A stretch of DNA of 64,000 bases from Pseudomonadota bacterium (GTDB lineage Bacteria > Pseudomonadota > Gammaproteobacteria > Steroidobacterales > Steroidobacteraceae), in the NCBI GenBank assembly GCA_021808195.1, contig JAKBCE010000017.1, positions 11,799 to 75,798 on the forward strand, written 5' to 3'. Position numbers and translations under genes: made by a program. Shown here piece by piece: positions 55,605 to 63,617 of this stretch. Every line of letters begins with the position of its first letter. Positions within the stretch are counted from its first letter, which is position 1. The notes beneath the pieces were generated by a model. The model was given only the letters and a program-made list of their open reading frames with translations, did no database searches and was not told where the DNA came from.

Positions 55605-57592
55605 TCGGCGTGGCCCTTTACGTGCTCGTGGTCAGCGTAATCGTCAGCATTGGCGGCTGGCTGACCGACCGCATCCTGGCCAGCCTTGGCTGGCCGCGTC
55701 GCGGGGCTTGGATCGCCGCGATGCTGTTGACCGTTGCGATTCCGGCGTGGCAACTGCCGATCGCCCTGCCGGACCAGTCACCGGTGCAGGTGAACTTACC
55801 ACCGTCTGCGCCTATTTCCGTGAATCCTATTGCGACGGCGAGACAAGCTCGACTGGCTCCGGGGCGGGCCCGGACCACACCGGCCGGATACGCGCGCACC
55901 AGATCCGCATCGAGCTCGACACGTCCGATTTGGACTGCAACGGTGTACCAGCGGGTACTGCTGCTATTTCTCACCGGCTGGACCATTTCGTCGGCGGTAT
56001 TGCTTGGGCGCCTGCTCGCCGGGGCCCGGGCATTGCGGCGTCGGGCCCGTCAATGGACGCAAACCGTGCTCGATGGCGTTGCGGTCACAGTGTCGGACGA
56101 TCTCGGGCCGGCGGTGCTCGGCTTCCTTCGTCCTCGAATCATCGTGCCGCAATGGCTGCCAGGGGAACGCGCACAGCGACGTTCCGCGGTGCTGGCTCAC
56201 GAAAGCGAGCATTTGCGAGCGCACGATGAGTACTTTCTCCTCGGCGGATGGCTGCTCGTCGCATTAATCCCCTGGAATCTGCCGCTGTGGTGGCTCTGGC
56301 AGCGGCTCAGGCTGTCGATCGAGATCGATTGCGATGCGCGGGTCGTGCGCCGAGGTCTGCCCGCGCCTTCGTACGGCGCAGAGTTGCTCGCCATCGCGAC
56401 CCGGATACCCGCGCCGCCGCGGCCTGCGATCGGCCTGTTCGAACGCCCTTCGCAATTGGCAGGCCGCATCCGAATCCTCGTGCGCCCGTCCCGACGGTGG
56501 TGGCGCTGGGCTGCACTGCCGCTGTACGCGTTGACGGGTTTGGCGGCCCTGGCGGCAGGCGCGTTCCCGGCGCCGCCGATCGACGCAACCCTCGGTGTGC
56601 GGAATCAGTCACAACAGACCGCGCGCCAGTTGAGCGAATTGAGGGCACAGGACACGCGAGCGACGCGCCGGCTGCTTGCCACCGGACAGCCTGATGCGCT
56701 CGCCGCAGCGGCCATCCTCGGATGGCCATATCCCGATGGAATGCAATCTAGGCACGGCCGAGTCGTAGTGCAGAAGGTCCCGTCGAATGCCGCTCAGCGG
56801 CTCGCGTGGCTTTCGCGAGCCGTCGAGGAAGCGCCGGATAGAGTGGACCTGGTGATGCTCGAGAAGGACTACTGCCAAATGTGGAACCCGCGCTGCACAG
56901 TTGCCGCGCTGGATGCCCGACTGCGAGCTCTGCAGCCTCAGAACGGCCTGGGCTGGCTCGATGCGCTCGAGACCTCGGTCAAGGCGGAGGAGCCGGCCGG
57001 CATCGACGCCGCGCTCGCCGCCATCGGGCAAGCGAAGCATGTCGACGTCTACCGCACTCACCTCTTCGCCCATCTCGTCGATGCGCTGCACCGGATTGGC
57101 GGAGAGAGTTTCGAGATTGCGTCCGCTCAGCTGAACAGCATTCAAGTGGGCACGATCAGGCTCAATGCGATGATTGCGTTCGAGCGGGTCTGCAATTGGA
57201 ACGCCAGCGTTCTCAGCACCCGACGTCTCAAGCTCTGTCGCAATGCGACTCTGGCATTCGAACAGGGGGACACCCTCGAGGTCGCCGAATCCGGCGCAGA
57301 GGTAGCAATGCGCTTATGGCCCGTCGGCACGCCCCAGCACCGCCGTGCCGTCATCGCGCTACGCCGCATGGACTACCTGAGTCAGCAGTCGGCGCGCCTG
57401 TTGTGGCCACCGGATGGAGTACAACGGGTCACCCTGTTGCTTGACCCGTGGGGCTATATAGAACGCATGGATGCCCGCGAAGTCCGCATGGACAGTCTCT
57501 ACCCGCGTGAACAAGACGCGCTGCGTGCTGAACTCATTGACGCCGGAATACGCCTCACTCCACCCCCTCACTCAAAAGACGCGAAAAGCTGA
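55601..57592 (+). CDS. M56-family membrane peptidase (BlaR1-like) with an unusual C-terminal domain
   Basis: The 663-residue protein has N-terminal membrane helices and the zinc peptidase motif LAHESEHLRAHDEYFLLGGW (HExxH) with second metal-site region LSIEIDCDARVVRRG. Unlike BlaR1/MecR1 there is no penicillin-binding domain. Instead the C-terminal 330 residues are soluble, helical and Arg/Ala rich (RLAWLSRAVEEAPDRVDLVML, NGLGWLDALETSV), perhaps TPR-like. It presumably cleaves the BlaI repressor when its unknown ligand appears. Confidence 0.82.
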   Translation: MIGVALYVLVVSVIVSIGGWLTDRILASLGWPRRGAWIAAMLLTVAIPAWQLPIALPDQSPVQVNLPPSAPISVNPIATARQARLAPGRARTTPAGYARTRSASSSTRPIWTATVYQRVLLLFLTGWTISSAVLLGRLLAGARALRRRARQWTQTVLDGVAVTVSDDLGPAVLGFLRPRIIVPQWLPGERAQRRSAVLAHESEHLRAHDEYFLLGGWLLVALIPWNLPLWWLWQRLRLSIEIDCDARVVRRGLPAPSYGAELLAIATRIPAPPRPAIGLFERPSQLAGRIRILVRPSRRWWRWAALPLYALTGLAALAAGAFPAPPIDATLGVRNQSQQTARQLSELRAQDTRATRRLLATGQPDALAAAAILGWPYPDGMQSRHGRVVVQKVPSNAAQRLAWLSRAVEEAPDRVDLVMLEKDYCQMWNPRCTVAALDARLRALQPQNGLGWLDALETSVKAEEPAGIDAALAAIGQAKHVDVYRTHLFAHLVDALHRIGGESFEIASAQLNSIQVGTIRLNAMIAFERVCNWNASVLSTRRLKLCRNATLAFEQGDTLEVAESGAEVAMRLWPVGTPQHRRAVIALRRMDYLSQQSARLLWPPDGVQRVTLLLDPWGYIERMDAREVRMDSLYPREQDALRAELIDAGIRLTPPPHSKDAKS

Positions 57593-58276
57593 ATCCAATG
57601 GACGTCCTCGTAAAGCTAGGACCAGACGCACCGATCGTCGCTCCGTAGGGTCGGGAATAGAACGGCGCGCTGAAGGCATGAAGCCTTCGGAGGTACTGCC
57701 GATCCACCTGCGGAAAGTCCGTTGGCGCCACCTCCGCGGGATCCCGCTGACTGTCGGCTTACGGGAAACTCAATACAACTTAGCGACTTGGCCGCATGGG
57801 TCCACTGCGGCGGTGATCGTTCCGTTGTTCTCGATCTCCGAGTACGTGAGACCCGATAACTTACCTGTAGCGGGGCGTACGAAGTATTGGAGGCCAAGGT
57901 CGGAATCGAATCGGCGTAGACGACGTTGCAGGCCGTCTCTGGCATCTATCTTTCAATCACTTAATTAATTTGACACATGAATTCGACACTCACATCAAAA
58001 TTTATCGAGCCCGCGGCTTCTTATTCTGAGGTCTCTTAGTCGCGGGCCGCAATGTTGTCAGGCCCTCATATTGCTCTCCGAATCGGTACCCGCCGCCACA
58101 ACTATCTGAATGGTCTGAGCACGGAGCGGTACGAGGATGCTGTCAAACGGAAATTGTCACGTGTCCACGAAAGCCAGGGAACTCGAACGTTCTATTCGTC
58201 GCTCAGGTAACACTTGCGTGGGAGTCTTGCAAGAACCAGATTGACAGAAATATGGTAATACAGCTTTCATGTTTCC
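57593..58276. other. Intergenic stretch with a tRNA-Cys-like fragment
   Basis: About 680 bases without a supported gene. It contains, at 57888-57945 on the minus strand, the 3' part of a tRNA-Cys-like sequence (listed separately). The rest is AT-richer than flanks and may be horizontally acquired. Confidence 0.4.
57888..57945 (-). other. tRNA-Cys-like 3' fragment
   Basis: The plus strand TGGAGGCC...GGTCGGAATCGAATCGGCG...GACGTTGCAGGCCGTC corresponds, on the minus strand, to the anticodon (GCA) region, T arm and CCA end of a tRNA-Cys, with mutations in the T stem. The 5' half (acceptor, D arm) is missing. Fragments like this are left when islands integrate at tRNA genes. It is unlikely to be a working tRNA. 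Confidence 0.5.
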
Positions 58277-58284
58277 ATGAAAGC
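58263..58284. promoter_or_regulatory. Perfect inverted repeat overlapping the antitoxin start
   Basis: GCTTTCATG and CATGAAAGC are separated by four bases and overlap the ATG of the antitoxin gene at 58277. A palindrome at the front of a toxin-antitoxin operon is the usual autoregulatory operator. Confidence 0.6.
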
Positions 58285-58780
58285 AACCATCGATATCCCG
58301 GACACCCTGTACCGAAAGGTCAAGGCCAAGAGCGCCCTGCTTGGCAAGCCTGTGCGGGAGATTACGGTGGAGGTGCACCAGCAATGGCTCGAGGAGAATG
58401 AAGCGCCGCCTCCGGAGGCCCCTCCGGCGGAGACTTGGCTAGACTCCTGGCTCGCTGCGGCCGACGAAGCCGTTCAAGCCGCTCCTCGCAGACATTCCGC
58501 GCGCGAGATCCTGATTGCTGACCGAAATAGACAGGATCGCCGAAAGACGCCGAAGTGGCGGCACGGGTGGTTGACGCCAGCGTCTGGGTCTCCGCAGCCG
58601 ACGCCGCCGAAAAACTGTCCGCCCCCAGCCGAACGTTTCTTCACGCCATCATGCGCCAGCGTGATCGTATCGCGCTTCCCGCCATCGCGAGGCTCGAGGT
58701 CGCCTGCGCGCTCTCGCGCCGGTTGCGCGATGCCCGGCAGGGTCGCGACTTGGCGGATCGCCTTCTGCTCTCTCCGCTGA
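58277..58780 (+). CDS. Antitoxin-like DNA-binding protein (ribbon-helix-helix type)
   Basis: The first about 85 residues (MKATIDIPDTLYRKVKAKSALLGKPVREITVEV...) are a typical VapB-type antitoxin N-terminal dimer/DNA-binding part. The frame runs on as a Pro/Ser-rich tail (167 residues in all) that overlaps the toxin gene by over 200 bases; a real antitoxin would probably stop earlier, so a frameshift after about residue 90 is likely. It precedes and should neutralise the PIN toxin. Confidence 0.6.
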   Translation: MKATIDIPDTLYRKVKAKSALLGKPVREITVEVHQQWLEENEAPPPEAPPAETWLDSWLAAADEAVQAAPRRHSAREILIADRNRQDRRKTPKWRHGWLTPASGSPQPTPPKNCPPPAERFFTPSCASVIVSRFPPSRGSRSPARSRAGCAMPGRVATWRIAFCSLR

Positions 58781-58980
58781 TCGCCGAAATCGATCTCGGG
58801 TCGTTGCTGGGAACGGCTTTGACCGTAGGAACCGAGTCCTTTCTACGCGCTGGCAACGCATTCCATGCGGCTGTCGCCACAGATGAAGACCGACTCATCA
58901 TCTCAGGGGATGAGGAGCTCCTTCGACGGGCGAACGCCGTGACACCGAGTGCGTGGCTCACTGAACGCGAGCAAGCTTGA
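58555..58980 (+). CDS. PIN-domain toxin (VapC-like)
   Basis: The 141-residue PIN ribonuclease has the acidic active-site residues: Asp in VVDASVWVSA, Glu in LEVACALSRRL, Asp near DRLIISGDEELL (conserved C-terminal acidic). The GTG start follows the antitoxin region. It probably cleaves tRNA or rRNA when the antitoxin is lost. The antitoxin frame overlaps its front. Confidence 0.8.
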   Translation: MAARVVDASVWVSAADAAEKLSAPSRTFLHAIMRQRDRIALPAIARLEVACALSRRLRDARQGRDLADRLLLSPLIAEIDLGSLLGTALTVGTESFLRAGNAFHAAVATDEDRLIISGDEELLRRANAVTPSAWLTEREQA

Positions 58981-59008
58981 TCTCGGCTTCTCCGTGACGC
59001 GCTCTGCT

Positions 59009-59170
59009 TCAGGGTGAAGACAAATTCAAACGAGAACGGGCTGAGTTTCCGGCCATCCGGTCCGAAGGCCACGCCGATTCCTCCGGCTGTCGGTCAAGCC
59101 AGCGCACCACCTGATCCTCGGGCTCGGTTCGCATGAGCGCCGAGAGCACGTTGGTATCCAGGGTGATCAA
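59009..59170 (-). pseudogene. Truncated PIN-domain toxin (FitB/VapC-like)
   Basis: The TTG at 59170, overlapping the antitoxin stop, opens a 53-codon frame LITLDTNVLSALMRTEPEDQ, VVRWLDRQPEESAW, the normal N terminus of a FitB-type PIN toxin, then turns into unrelated sequence and stops. Normal length is about 140 residues; the catalytic second half is missing. Confidence 0.7.
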
Positions 59171-59415
59171 TCGTGGAATCCTGCTGGATTGGGGCTCTGT
59201 CCGCTGATCTCGGGAAGATCGGACTCAACACCATGGCCGCGGAACCGGTCCGCGATACGCGACCCCAGCCCGCCGGCCGGTCGACCGCCGTTCTTGGCTG
59301 CAGCACGCAGGATGTCACGAACCTCGGTCTCGATGCTGCGACCATGCCGATCCGCCCGGCGCTGCAGTCGCGCCTTAACCTCGTCTTCCAATTGGCGCAC
59401 GATGATCTGGGCCAT
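59167..59415 (-). CDS. FitA/VapB-type antitoxin
   Basis: The 82-residue antitoxin begins MAQIIVRQLEDEVKARLQRR and contains HGRSIETEVRDILRAA, the ribbon-helix-helix DNA-binding domain of FitA-type antitoxins. Its stop overlaps the start of the (truncated) toxin gene. A frame extension of four residues upstream (MRYL) is possible. Confidence 0.8.
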   Translation of the reverse strand: MAQIIVRQLEDEVKARLQRRADRHGRSIETEVRDILRAAAKNGGRPAGGLGSRIADRFRGHGVESDLPEISGQSPNPAGFHD

Positions 59416-59427
59416 GAGGTACCTCAA

Positions 59428-59822
59428 AAGATGCTATCACGCCAGCATTTGAAGGCCAGATCTTCAAGATCAGGCATACCCGGCAGCACGTGGGCATGCA
59501 AAGCATGCGTCGGCCGATGCCGCGCCCATCATGGCGGGCCTACCCTTACGCCTACTTGGTCGGCCGCCGCTACGCCGCGCGCACGTTCTGAACTGCTGAC
59601 CCGGGTGCCAATCAGCACATCTCGGTCGCTCATCGAAGGCTTCTTGCTGGCACGGTGCTGAGAAACACGCAGCTAACACGCTGTCTTATTGGAGGTCAGG
59701 GTCGCACTCAAAGGCATTCGTAAGGCCTTCAAGACAAAGGCTGATTGACCGCCTCGCTCCCCAACTACCCCGCCCTGCTACCCCTGCCCGGCGCGCATGC
59801 AAGTTCTCGGGGCGGCTGCCGA
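59428..59822. other. Stretch with a repeat arm; no gene supported
   Basis: About 395 bases. From about 59692 a frame reads EVRVALKGIRKAFKTKAD and stops; this looks like the C terminus of a lost gene. The underlying DNA (59700-59753) matches 61551-61604 in about three quarters of positions. Confidence 0.35.
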
Positions 59823-60088
59823 ATGCGAGTGCCGAGGTCGACTGATACGGACCCGGCCCCCGATCCGGAGTGCAACCTGGCCGCGCTGCAAGAGCTGGCG
59901 CAGATCGAGCGGCTCTTTGTCGACGATCAGCGCGCGCGGCAGATCATTGAGGGACTGTACGAGGGTCTTTCACCCGAGGAAATTTGCTCCCGGTACGACA
60001 TGTCGAAACCGAATACGATTCGACGCGCCGGCGCATGCGGCGCGTCCTGCTTAAAGAAGGTCTGAGGTCCAGCGACCATGAAGACTGA
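59823..60088 (+). pseudogene. Frameshifted sigma-70-like HTH protein
   Basis: The frame MRVPRSTDTDPAPDPECNLA, LQELAQIERLFVDDQRARQ, IIEGLYEGLSPEEICSRYDMSK shifts at an AAA run near 60006 into the other frame TEYDSTRRRMRRVLLKEGLR and stops at 60088. Restoring one A gives a small protein with sigma region-4-like HTH. It overlaps the start of the 48-codon gene that follows. The single-base homopolymer shift could be a sequencing error. Confidence 0.5.
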
Positions 60089-60224
60089 CTACGCACGCGC
60101 TTTCGAACGGCTTCTCATCGCCCTGGAACAGGAATTAGTCAACGCCACCGATGATGAAGTCCTGGAAGCGGCGCGGGACCTGGGCATGAATCCTACCCTC
60201 AAGGGCTCGTCCGCCTTCTTCTGA
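60078..60224 (+). CDS. Small conserved-looking protein paired with the HTH gene
   Basis: The 48-residue product (MKTDYARAFERLLIALEQEL, VNATDDEVLEAARDLGMNPTLKG, SSAFF) is acidic and helical. It overlaps the end of the upstream HTH frame. Its layout resembles small proteins encoded next to sigma-like genes in mobile regions; I cannot name it. Confidence 0.55.
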   Translation: MKTDYARAFERLLIALEQELVNATDDEVLEAARDLGMNPTLKGSSAFF

Positions 60225-60607
60225 GTGACGATTTCAGCCCAGCCGATGTTCGCAACTGAGATTGCGGACTGTCAGAACATGCCGCCTTGGCAGCGGAGAA
60301 AGGGCGATCTGCCACCGGCGGATTGAAGAACTGAGCGCACGGCGAATACGATGGTCTTGACCGAACCGAGACCGCGCCCTGCCAGACTTCAACCTCGTCC
60401 GCCGGGAATGAGCGCCAGCAGCGCTCCGGCTACGATGCCTCGTCAGACTGCAGCTCCGTGGACCCGCCTGTGGATCTATCCGCCTTTGAATGTCGGCATC
60501 CGGGCCGGCAAACTGAGCCGCTGAACGTCCCGACGACGGCTGCGGGTCGTTCGTATTTGACGCAGAACCGTACAGTCTGTACACTTTACAGGATGGCGGA
60601 GATCACT
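60225..60607. other. Intergenic stretch upstream of the Phd/VapC module
   Basis: About 380 bases with no supported gene. Its right end carries a strong promoter (60557-60585). Confidence 0.4.
60557..60585 (+). promoter_or_regulatory. Sigma-70-type promoter of the Phd/PIN toxin-antitoxin operon
   Basis: TTGACG (-35) and TACACT (-10) are 17 bases apart and lie 22 bases before the antitoxin ATG at 60608. TACA repeats in the -10 area (TACAG, TACAC, TACAG) may be antitoxin binding sites. Confidence 0.55.
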
Positions 60608-60862
60608 ATGACCAAGCCGATGCGAAAGGGTGCGGAAGAAGCGCGCAGCCAGCTGCCGGAGCTGTTGACCGCCGCGCAGCACGGCCGACAGACGATCATC
60701 ACTCGACACGGCCGGCCGGTGGCCATATTGGCGCCGGTCTCGGCGCACGCGGAGCCAAAAGCGCAGCGTTCTTTGCTGCCGCTGGCCGGTAGCGGTCGTG
60801 GGCTCTATGGCCGTGACAGCCGGGCAACGCTGCGCCGGCTGAGAGACGAATGGAACCGATAA
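60608..60862 (+). CDS. Phd/YefM-family antitoxin
   Basis: The 84-residue antitoxin has the Phd/YefM N terminus (MTKPMRKGAEEARSQLPELL) and the conserved HGRQTIITRHGRPVAILAPV. The ATG at 60608 has GGAG seven bases upstream; an upstream Met at 60593 would add five residues. It overlaps the toxin gene that follows by 13 bases, as in typical Phd/VapC operons. Confidence 0.85.
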   Translation: MTKPMRKGAEEARSQLPELLTAAQHGRQTIITRHGRPVAILAPVSAHAEPKAQRSLLPLAGSGRGLYGRDSRATLRRLRDEWNR

Positions 60863-61278
60863 CCCTCGAGAGGCTGCCGGAGAACCCTCTGCTGTTGATC
60901 GACTCCACGCCGATCATCTACGTGCTCGAGGACCACCGCGAGTTCGCTGACGCATTCCGGCCGGTATTCGAGGCCCACGCTCAGCATCTTGCGCGCTTTG
61001 CGGTGACGACCGTCACGCTCGCGGAGGTGCTTACCGGGCCCTTGGCTGATCGCAACGAAGTGCTGGCGGAGCGATACCGCAGTACGCTGAGATCCTGGTT
61101 CGTCGTGGACCTGGATGCCGAGATCGCGGAAAGCGCCGCACGGCTGAGAGCCACCTCCAAGCTGAAGCTAGCAGATGCGGTCCAGGCGGCGAGTGCGCTG
61201 GCCATCGGCGCAGATGCACTGATCACGCATGACCGCGATTTTTCAACGCTGCGGGATTTACGCGTCCTCGGAATCTGA
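60850..61278 (+). CDS. PIN-domain toxin (VapC-like)
   Basis: The 142-residue protein has PIN signatures: Asp in LLIDSTPIIYVL, Glu in TLAEVLTGPLAD, Asp in KLKLADAVQAASALAIGADALITHDRDF split over the C-terminal acidic sites. It overlaps the Phd antitoxin. It is complete, so this module should be active. Confidence 0.87.
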   Translation: MEPITLERLPENPLLLIDSTPIIYVLEDHREFADAFRPVFEAHAQHLARFAVTTVTLAEVLTGPLADRNEVLAERYRSTLRSWFVVDLDAEIAESAARLRATSKLKLADAVQAASALAIGADALITHDRDFSTLRDLRVLGI

Positions 61279-61325
61279 CGCCGGCTCAGGATCCTCCCCC
61301 CCTGCCTCGCCGGAGATCGGATGAC

Positions 61326-61350
61326 ATGGCATCACGATCCGTGATGCCAT
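61326..61350. terminator. Perfect hairpin after the PIN toxin gene
   Basis: ATGGCATCACG and CGTGATGCCAT form an 11-bp perfect stem with a 3-base loop, about 50 bases after the toxin stop. No T-run follows, so it may be a terminator, a protein-binding site or a repeat unit. Confidence 0.45.
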
Positions 61351-62405
61351 CACTGCGAACAATGCTTGGAGCGCACCGACGTGTCAGTGCCGCTACGCTC
61401 CGTTCGCGTAGACTATATTTTTGGTGATTTACGTAATTTCGACGCTCTGAAATGGCATGGAATAGAAGATCTCAAGAGCTTATCAGCGGGCCTTCACGGA
61501 CCTGAGAGTGAACAAACCCCGGGCAGGCTGTTGTTCTGGTTGGATGCTGGGGTCGGATTCCAAGTCCTGCGTAAGACCTTGAAGACGCAGGCCGATTTAC
61601 CGCACAGCCCCCGCCTTTCCCGCCCTGATACTCCTGATCGCCGCACCTCAGGTTGTTCAAGGTGGCGCCCGTCCAGGCGCGAACACGAGCGAGCGCCTAC
61701 AACAGCTAACCTGTATGAGAGGTCGCTCCTGGGTACTTCAACTCGCCGTGCCAATTGTACTCGGAGATCCCGTCCCCGCCCAACCAAAGTGACCTCTGGT
61801 GTCCGAAGACGTTCTGCCAGACCGAGGGCGCCGGACCTTCACGACATCGTGGTGCACCTCGCCGACGCCATCGCATTCGTGCGAGTCAGCCAGCGATCCC
61901 TCAGCCAACTGGACGTGGCGCATGACGACGTGTGCTTCTTGCGCAAGGGGCTTGTAGCGTTGGATGCCGTCTATACGGAAATCGATTTCGCATCTATCGC
62001 GCTGCCCAAACAGAGACCGCGTTGAACGTCGTTGCATCACGTCCGTCACGCCGTCGCGGCACCCTCGGGCGGCGCCGTGGGGTAACTTGCACGCAATCTT
62101 CGCGTTCCAGATGGCGTCAAATTCGGACGTCATATACGGACTCCGTCTGTTGATTTACATGGCGTTTCGCTCTGCTTTCAATCACACTACGAATTATTCG
62201 TGTCCAAGAATTGCGGCAGCTTGAGAACCGGATAGACACAGGCGAGGTAAATTCGCAGTCAGCGCAATCAATCTGCTTTCTGTAATGGGCAGCCCAGCGC
62301 GGGTCGTCGTGGCGACCGGTCATCCGGTGCTGGAAAGACACGTCTGGAATCTGATAGCACTCTCACGTCACAGTTTTCATTTATACCGAAACTGCCATAT
62401 GCTCC
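61351..62405. other. Long stretch with degraded sequence, no intact gene
   Basis: Over 1,000 bases. A frame at 61366-62025 stays open but shows only fragments, for example GVGFQVLRKTLKTQADLP (related by DNA to 59700-59753) and LRKGLVALDAVYTEIDFAS near its end. It may be a decayed gene; no family is identified. Confidence 0.4.
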
Positions 62406-62733
62406 ATGCGGTCAAATCTTGAATCGAGCGAGCGGTCGCTCTTCTTGATCGCGTCCTCTAAAAAGGACCTGCTTGCCATGTCGGAGCCCGCGATACGCGC
62501 CGTCGGCATGGCCCTTGGAGTAGCCCAATGATGTGGTGGAGGATTTCTGTGGTGACACGCTTCGCGCCATCTATACGTTGAGATTCGCCAAAGCAGTCAA
62601 TGTGCTGCAGTGCTTTCAAAAGAAGTCACCGACGGGTATCAGGACCGCAACGTCCGATGTCAATTCGGTTGCACAGCGCCTGAGGGCAGCGCGGCTCGAA
62701 TATGAGATACGATTTGGCAAAACGAGCAGGTAA
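62406..62733 (+). pseudogene. Broken HigB-type (Gp49-like) toxin
   Basis: The frame from ATG at 62406 reads SLFLIASSKKDLLAMSEPAI and stops after GVAQ; the other frame then gives VVEDFCGDTLRAIYTLRF and AVNVLQCFQKKSPTGIRTA to a stop at 62733. Together they are the ends of a HigB toxin of the Gp49 family, with about 20-25 residues and the frame lost between. It precedes the antitoxin in the usual toxin-first order. Confidence 0.6.
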
Positions 62734-63055
62734 GCGCATCCCGGTCGAGGCCAGCTCTGGCAACGTATTTGCCCACCTCGGGCTGCCCGACGCGGAAGAT
62801 CTCGATACGAAAGTGCGCCTCGCAGTGAGGATTAACCGAATGTTTACTGCCCAGCGGCTTAATCAGGTTACGGCGGCCGCACGGCTGAACGTCAGTCCGC
62901 CGAAGATCTCCGCACTCAAGAACTACCGCCTCGACGGCTTCTCAGTCGAGCGGCTGATCAGATTCATGATGGCACTCGGGGAGGATGGGAAAATATCTTC
63001 CAGGCCACGAAACACGGCAGGAGCGCATGGAAGACTTCTCATTCAAGGACCGTAA
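62702..63055 (+). CDS. HigA-type XRE antitoxin
   Basis: The 117-residue protein has the HigA N terminus GKRIPVEASSGNVFAHLGLPDAEDL and an HTH (LNQVTAAARLNVSPPKISALKN, YRLDGFSVERLIRFMMALG). The usual C terminus (DVEIVVRPR) is altered to DGKISSRPRNTAGAHG. It overlaps the end of the broken toxin gene by 32 bases. It may now act alone as a regulator. Confidence 0.75.
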   Translation: MRYDLAKRAGKRIPVEASSGNVFAHLGLPDAEDLDTKVRLAVRINRMFTAQRLNQVTAAARLNVSPPKISALKNYRLDGFSVERLIRFMMALGEDGKISSRPRNTAGAHGRLLIQGP

Positions 63056-63431
63056 TGAATCAGCGGAAAGATCGGCAGACAGGCAGATTCGCATGAGAAC
63101 CCGTTCGCGTGAGCAGGCAAGGCACACACACGGAGGTCCCAGTGTCTATTCAGACCTCGGTTATCGCGACCCCGATCGCATGCTCGTCAAAGCTCAGCTC
63201 GTCAGCAGAATCGCCGAGCTTTTGGCAGAGAGGCGGATAACCCAGACCCAGGTCAAAGCCTCGCTAGGCATCCCACAACCGGTGCTATCGAAGCTGCTTC
63301 GGGGCCAGTTCCGCGGATTCTCAATGCACAAATTGGCGAACTGCCTCAGGCAGCTTGGACAGAACGCTCAGATCGTCGTCCGGCAAGCACTGGATAACGA
63401 CGCTGGCGCGGTGTCCGTGACCTTCAAGTAA
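63027..63431 (+). CDS. Second XRE-family antitoxin-like protein
   Basis: The 134-residue protein (start at 63027, AGGAG just upstream) has the same architecture: VYSDLGYRDPDRMLVKAQLVSRI, then HTH LLAERRITQTQVKASLGIPQPVLSKLLRG with FRGFSMHKLANCLRQLGQNAQIVVRQ. It overlaps the previous gene by 29 bases. It resembles HigA-like proteins of tandem antitoxins; no toxin gene is next to it. Confidence 0.7.
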   Translation: MEDFSFKDRNESAERSADRQIRMRTRSREQARHTHGGPSVYSDLGYRDPDRMLVKAQLVSRIAELLAERRITQTQVKASLGIPQPVLSKLLRGQFRGFSMHKLANCLRQLGQNAQIVVRQALDNDAGAVSVTFK

Positions 63432-63451
63432 CTGCATAGCGAAGGCAGCGG

Positions 63452-63481
63452 TTCGAAGTCTCCCCTAGATAACAGAAGGCC
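63452..63481. repeat. Right copy of the imperfect direct repeat
   Basis: TTCGAAGTCTCCCCTAG followed by ATAACAGAAGGCC matches the copy at 55039-55070 in its core (CTCCCC, GATAACAGAA). Both copies have the same orientation. Confidence 0.5.
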
Positions 63482-63617
63482 CCAGCATTCGGTTCAACGG
63501 GTCGCCACCGCAGGCGGATCGCGTCAGCAATAGGACGAAGATACGAGCTGGATGTGGAGTGTTGTTGACATACTGATCCGTGCATTAAATAGTGCGTAAT
63601 GTGCTAGAATCTTCTGC

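Noticed and set aside
61366..62025. 219-codon plus-strand frame
   Set aside because: Composition changes along it and only fragments look protein-like; no start signal. Treated as degraded sequence.
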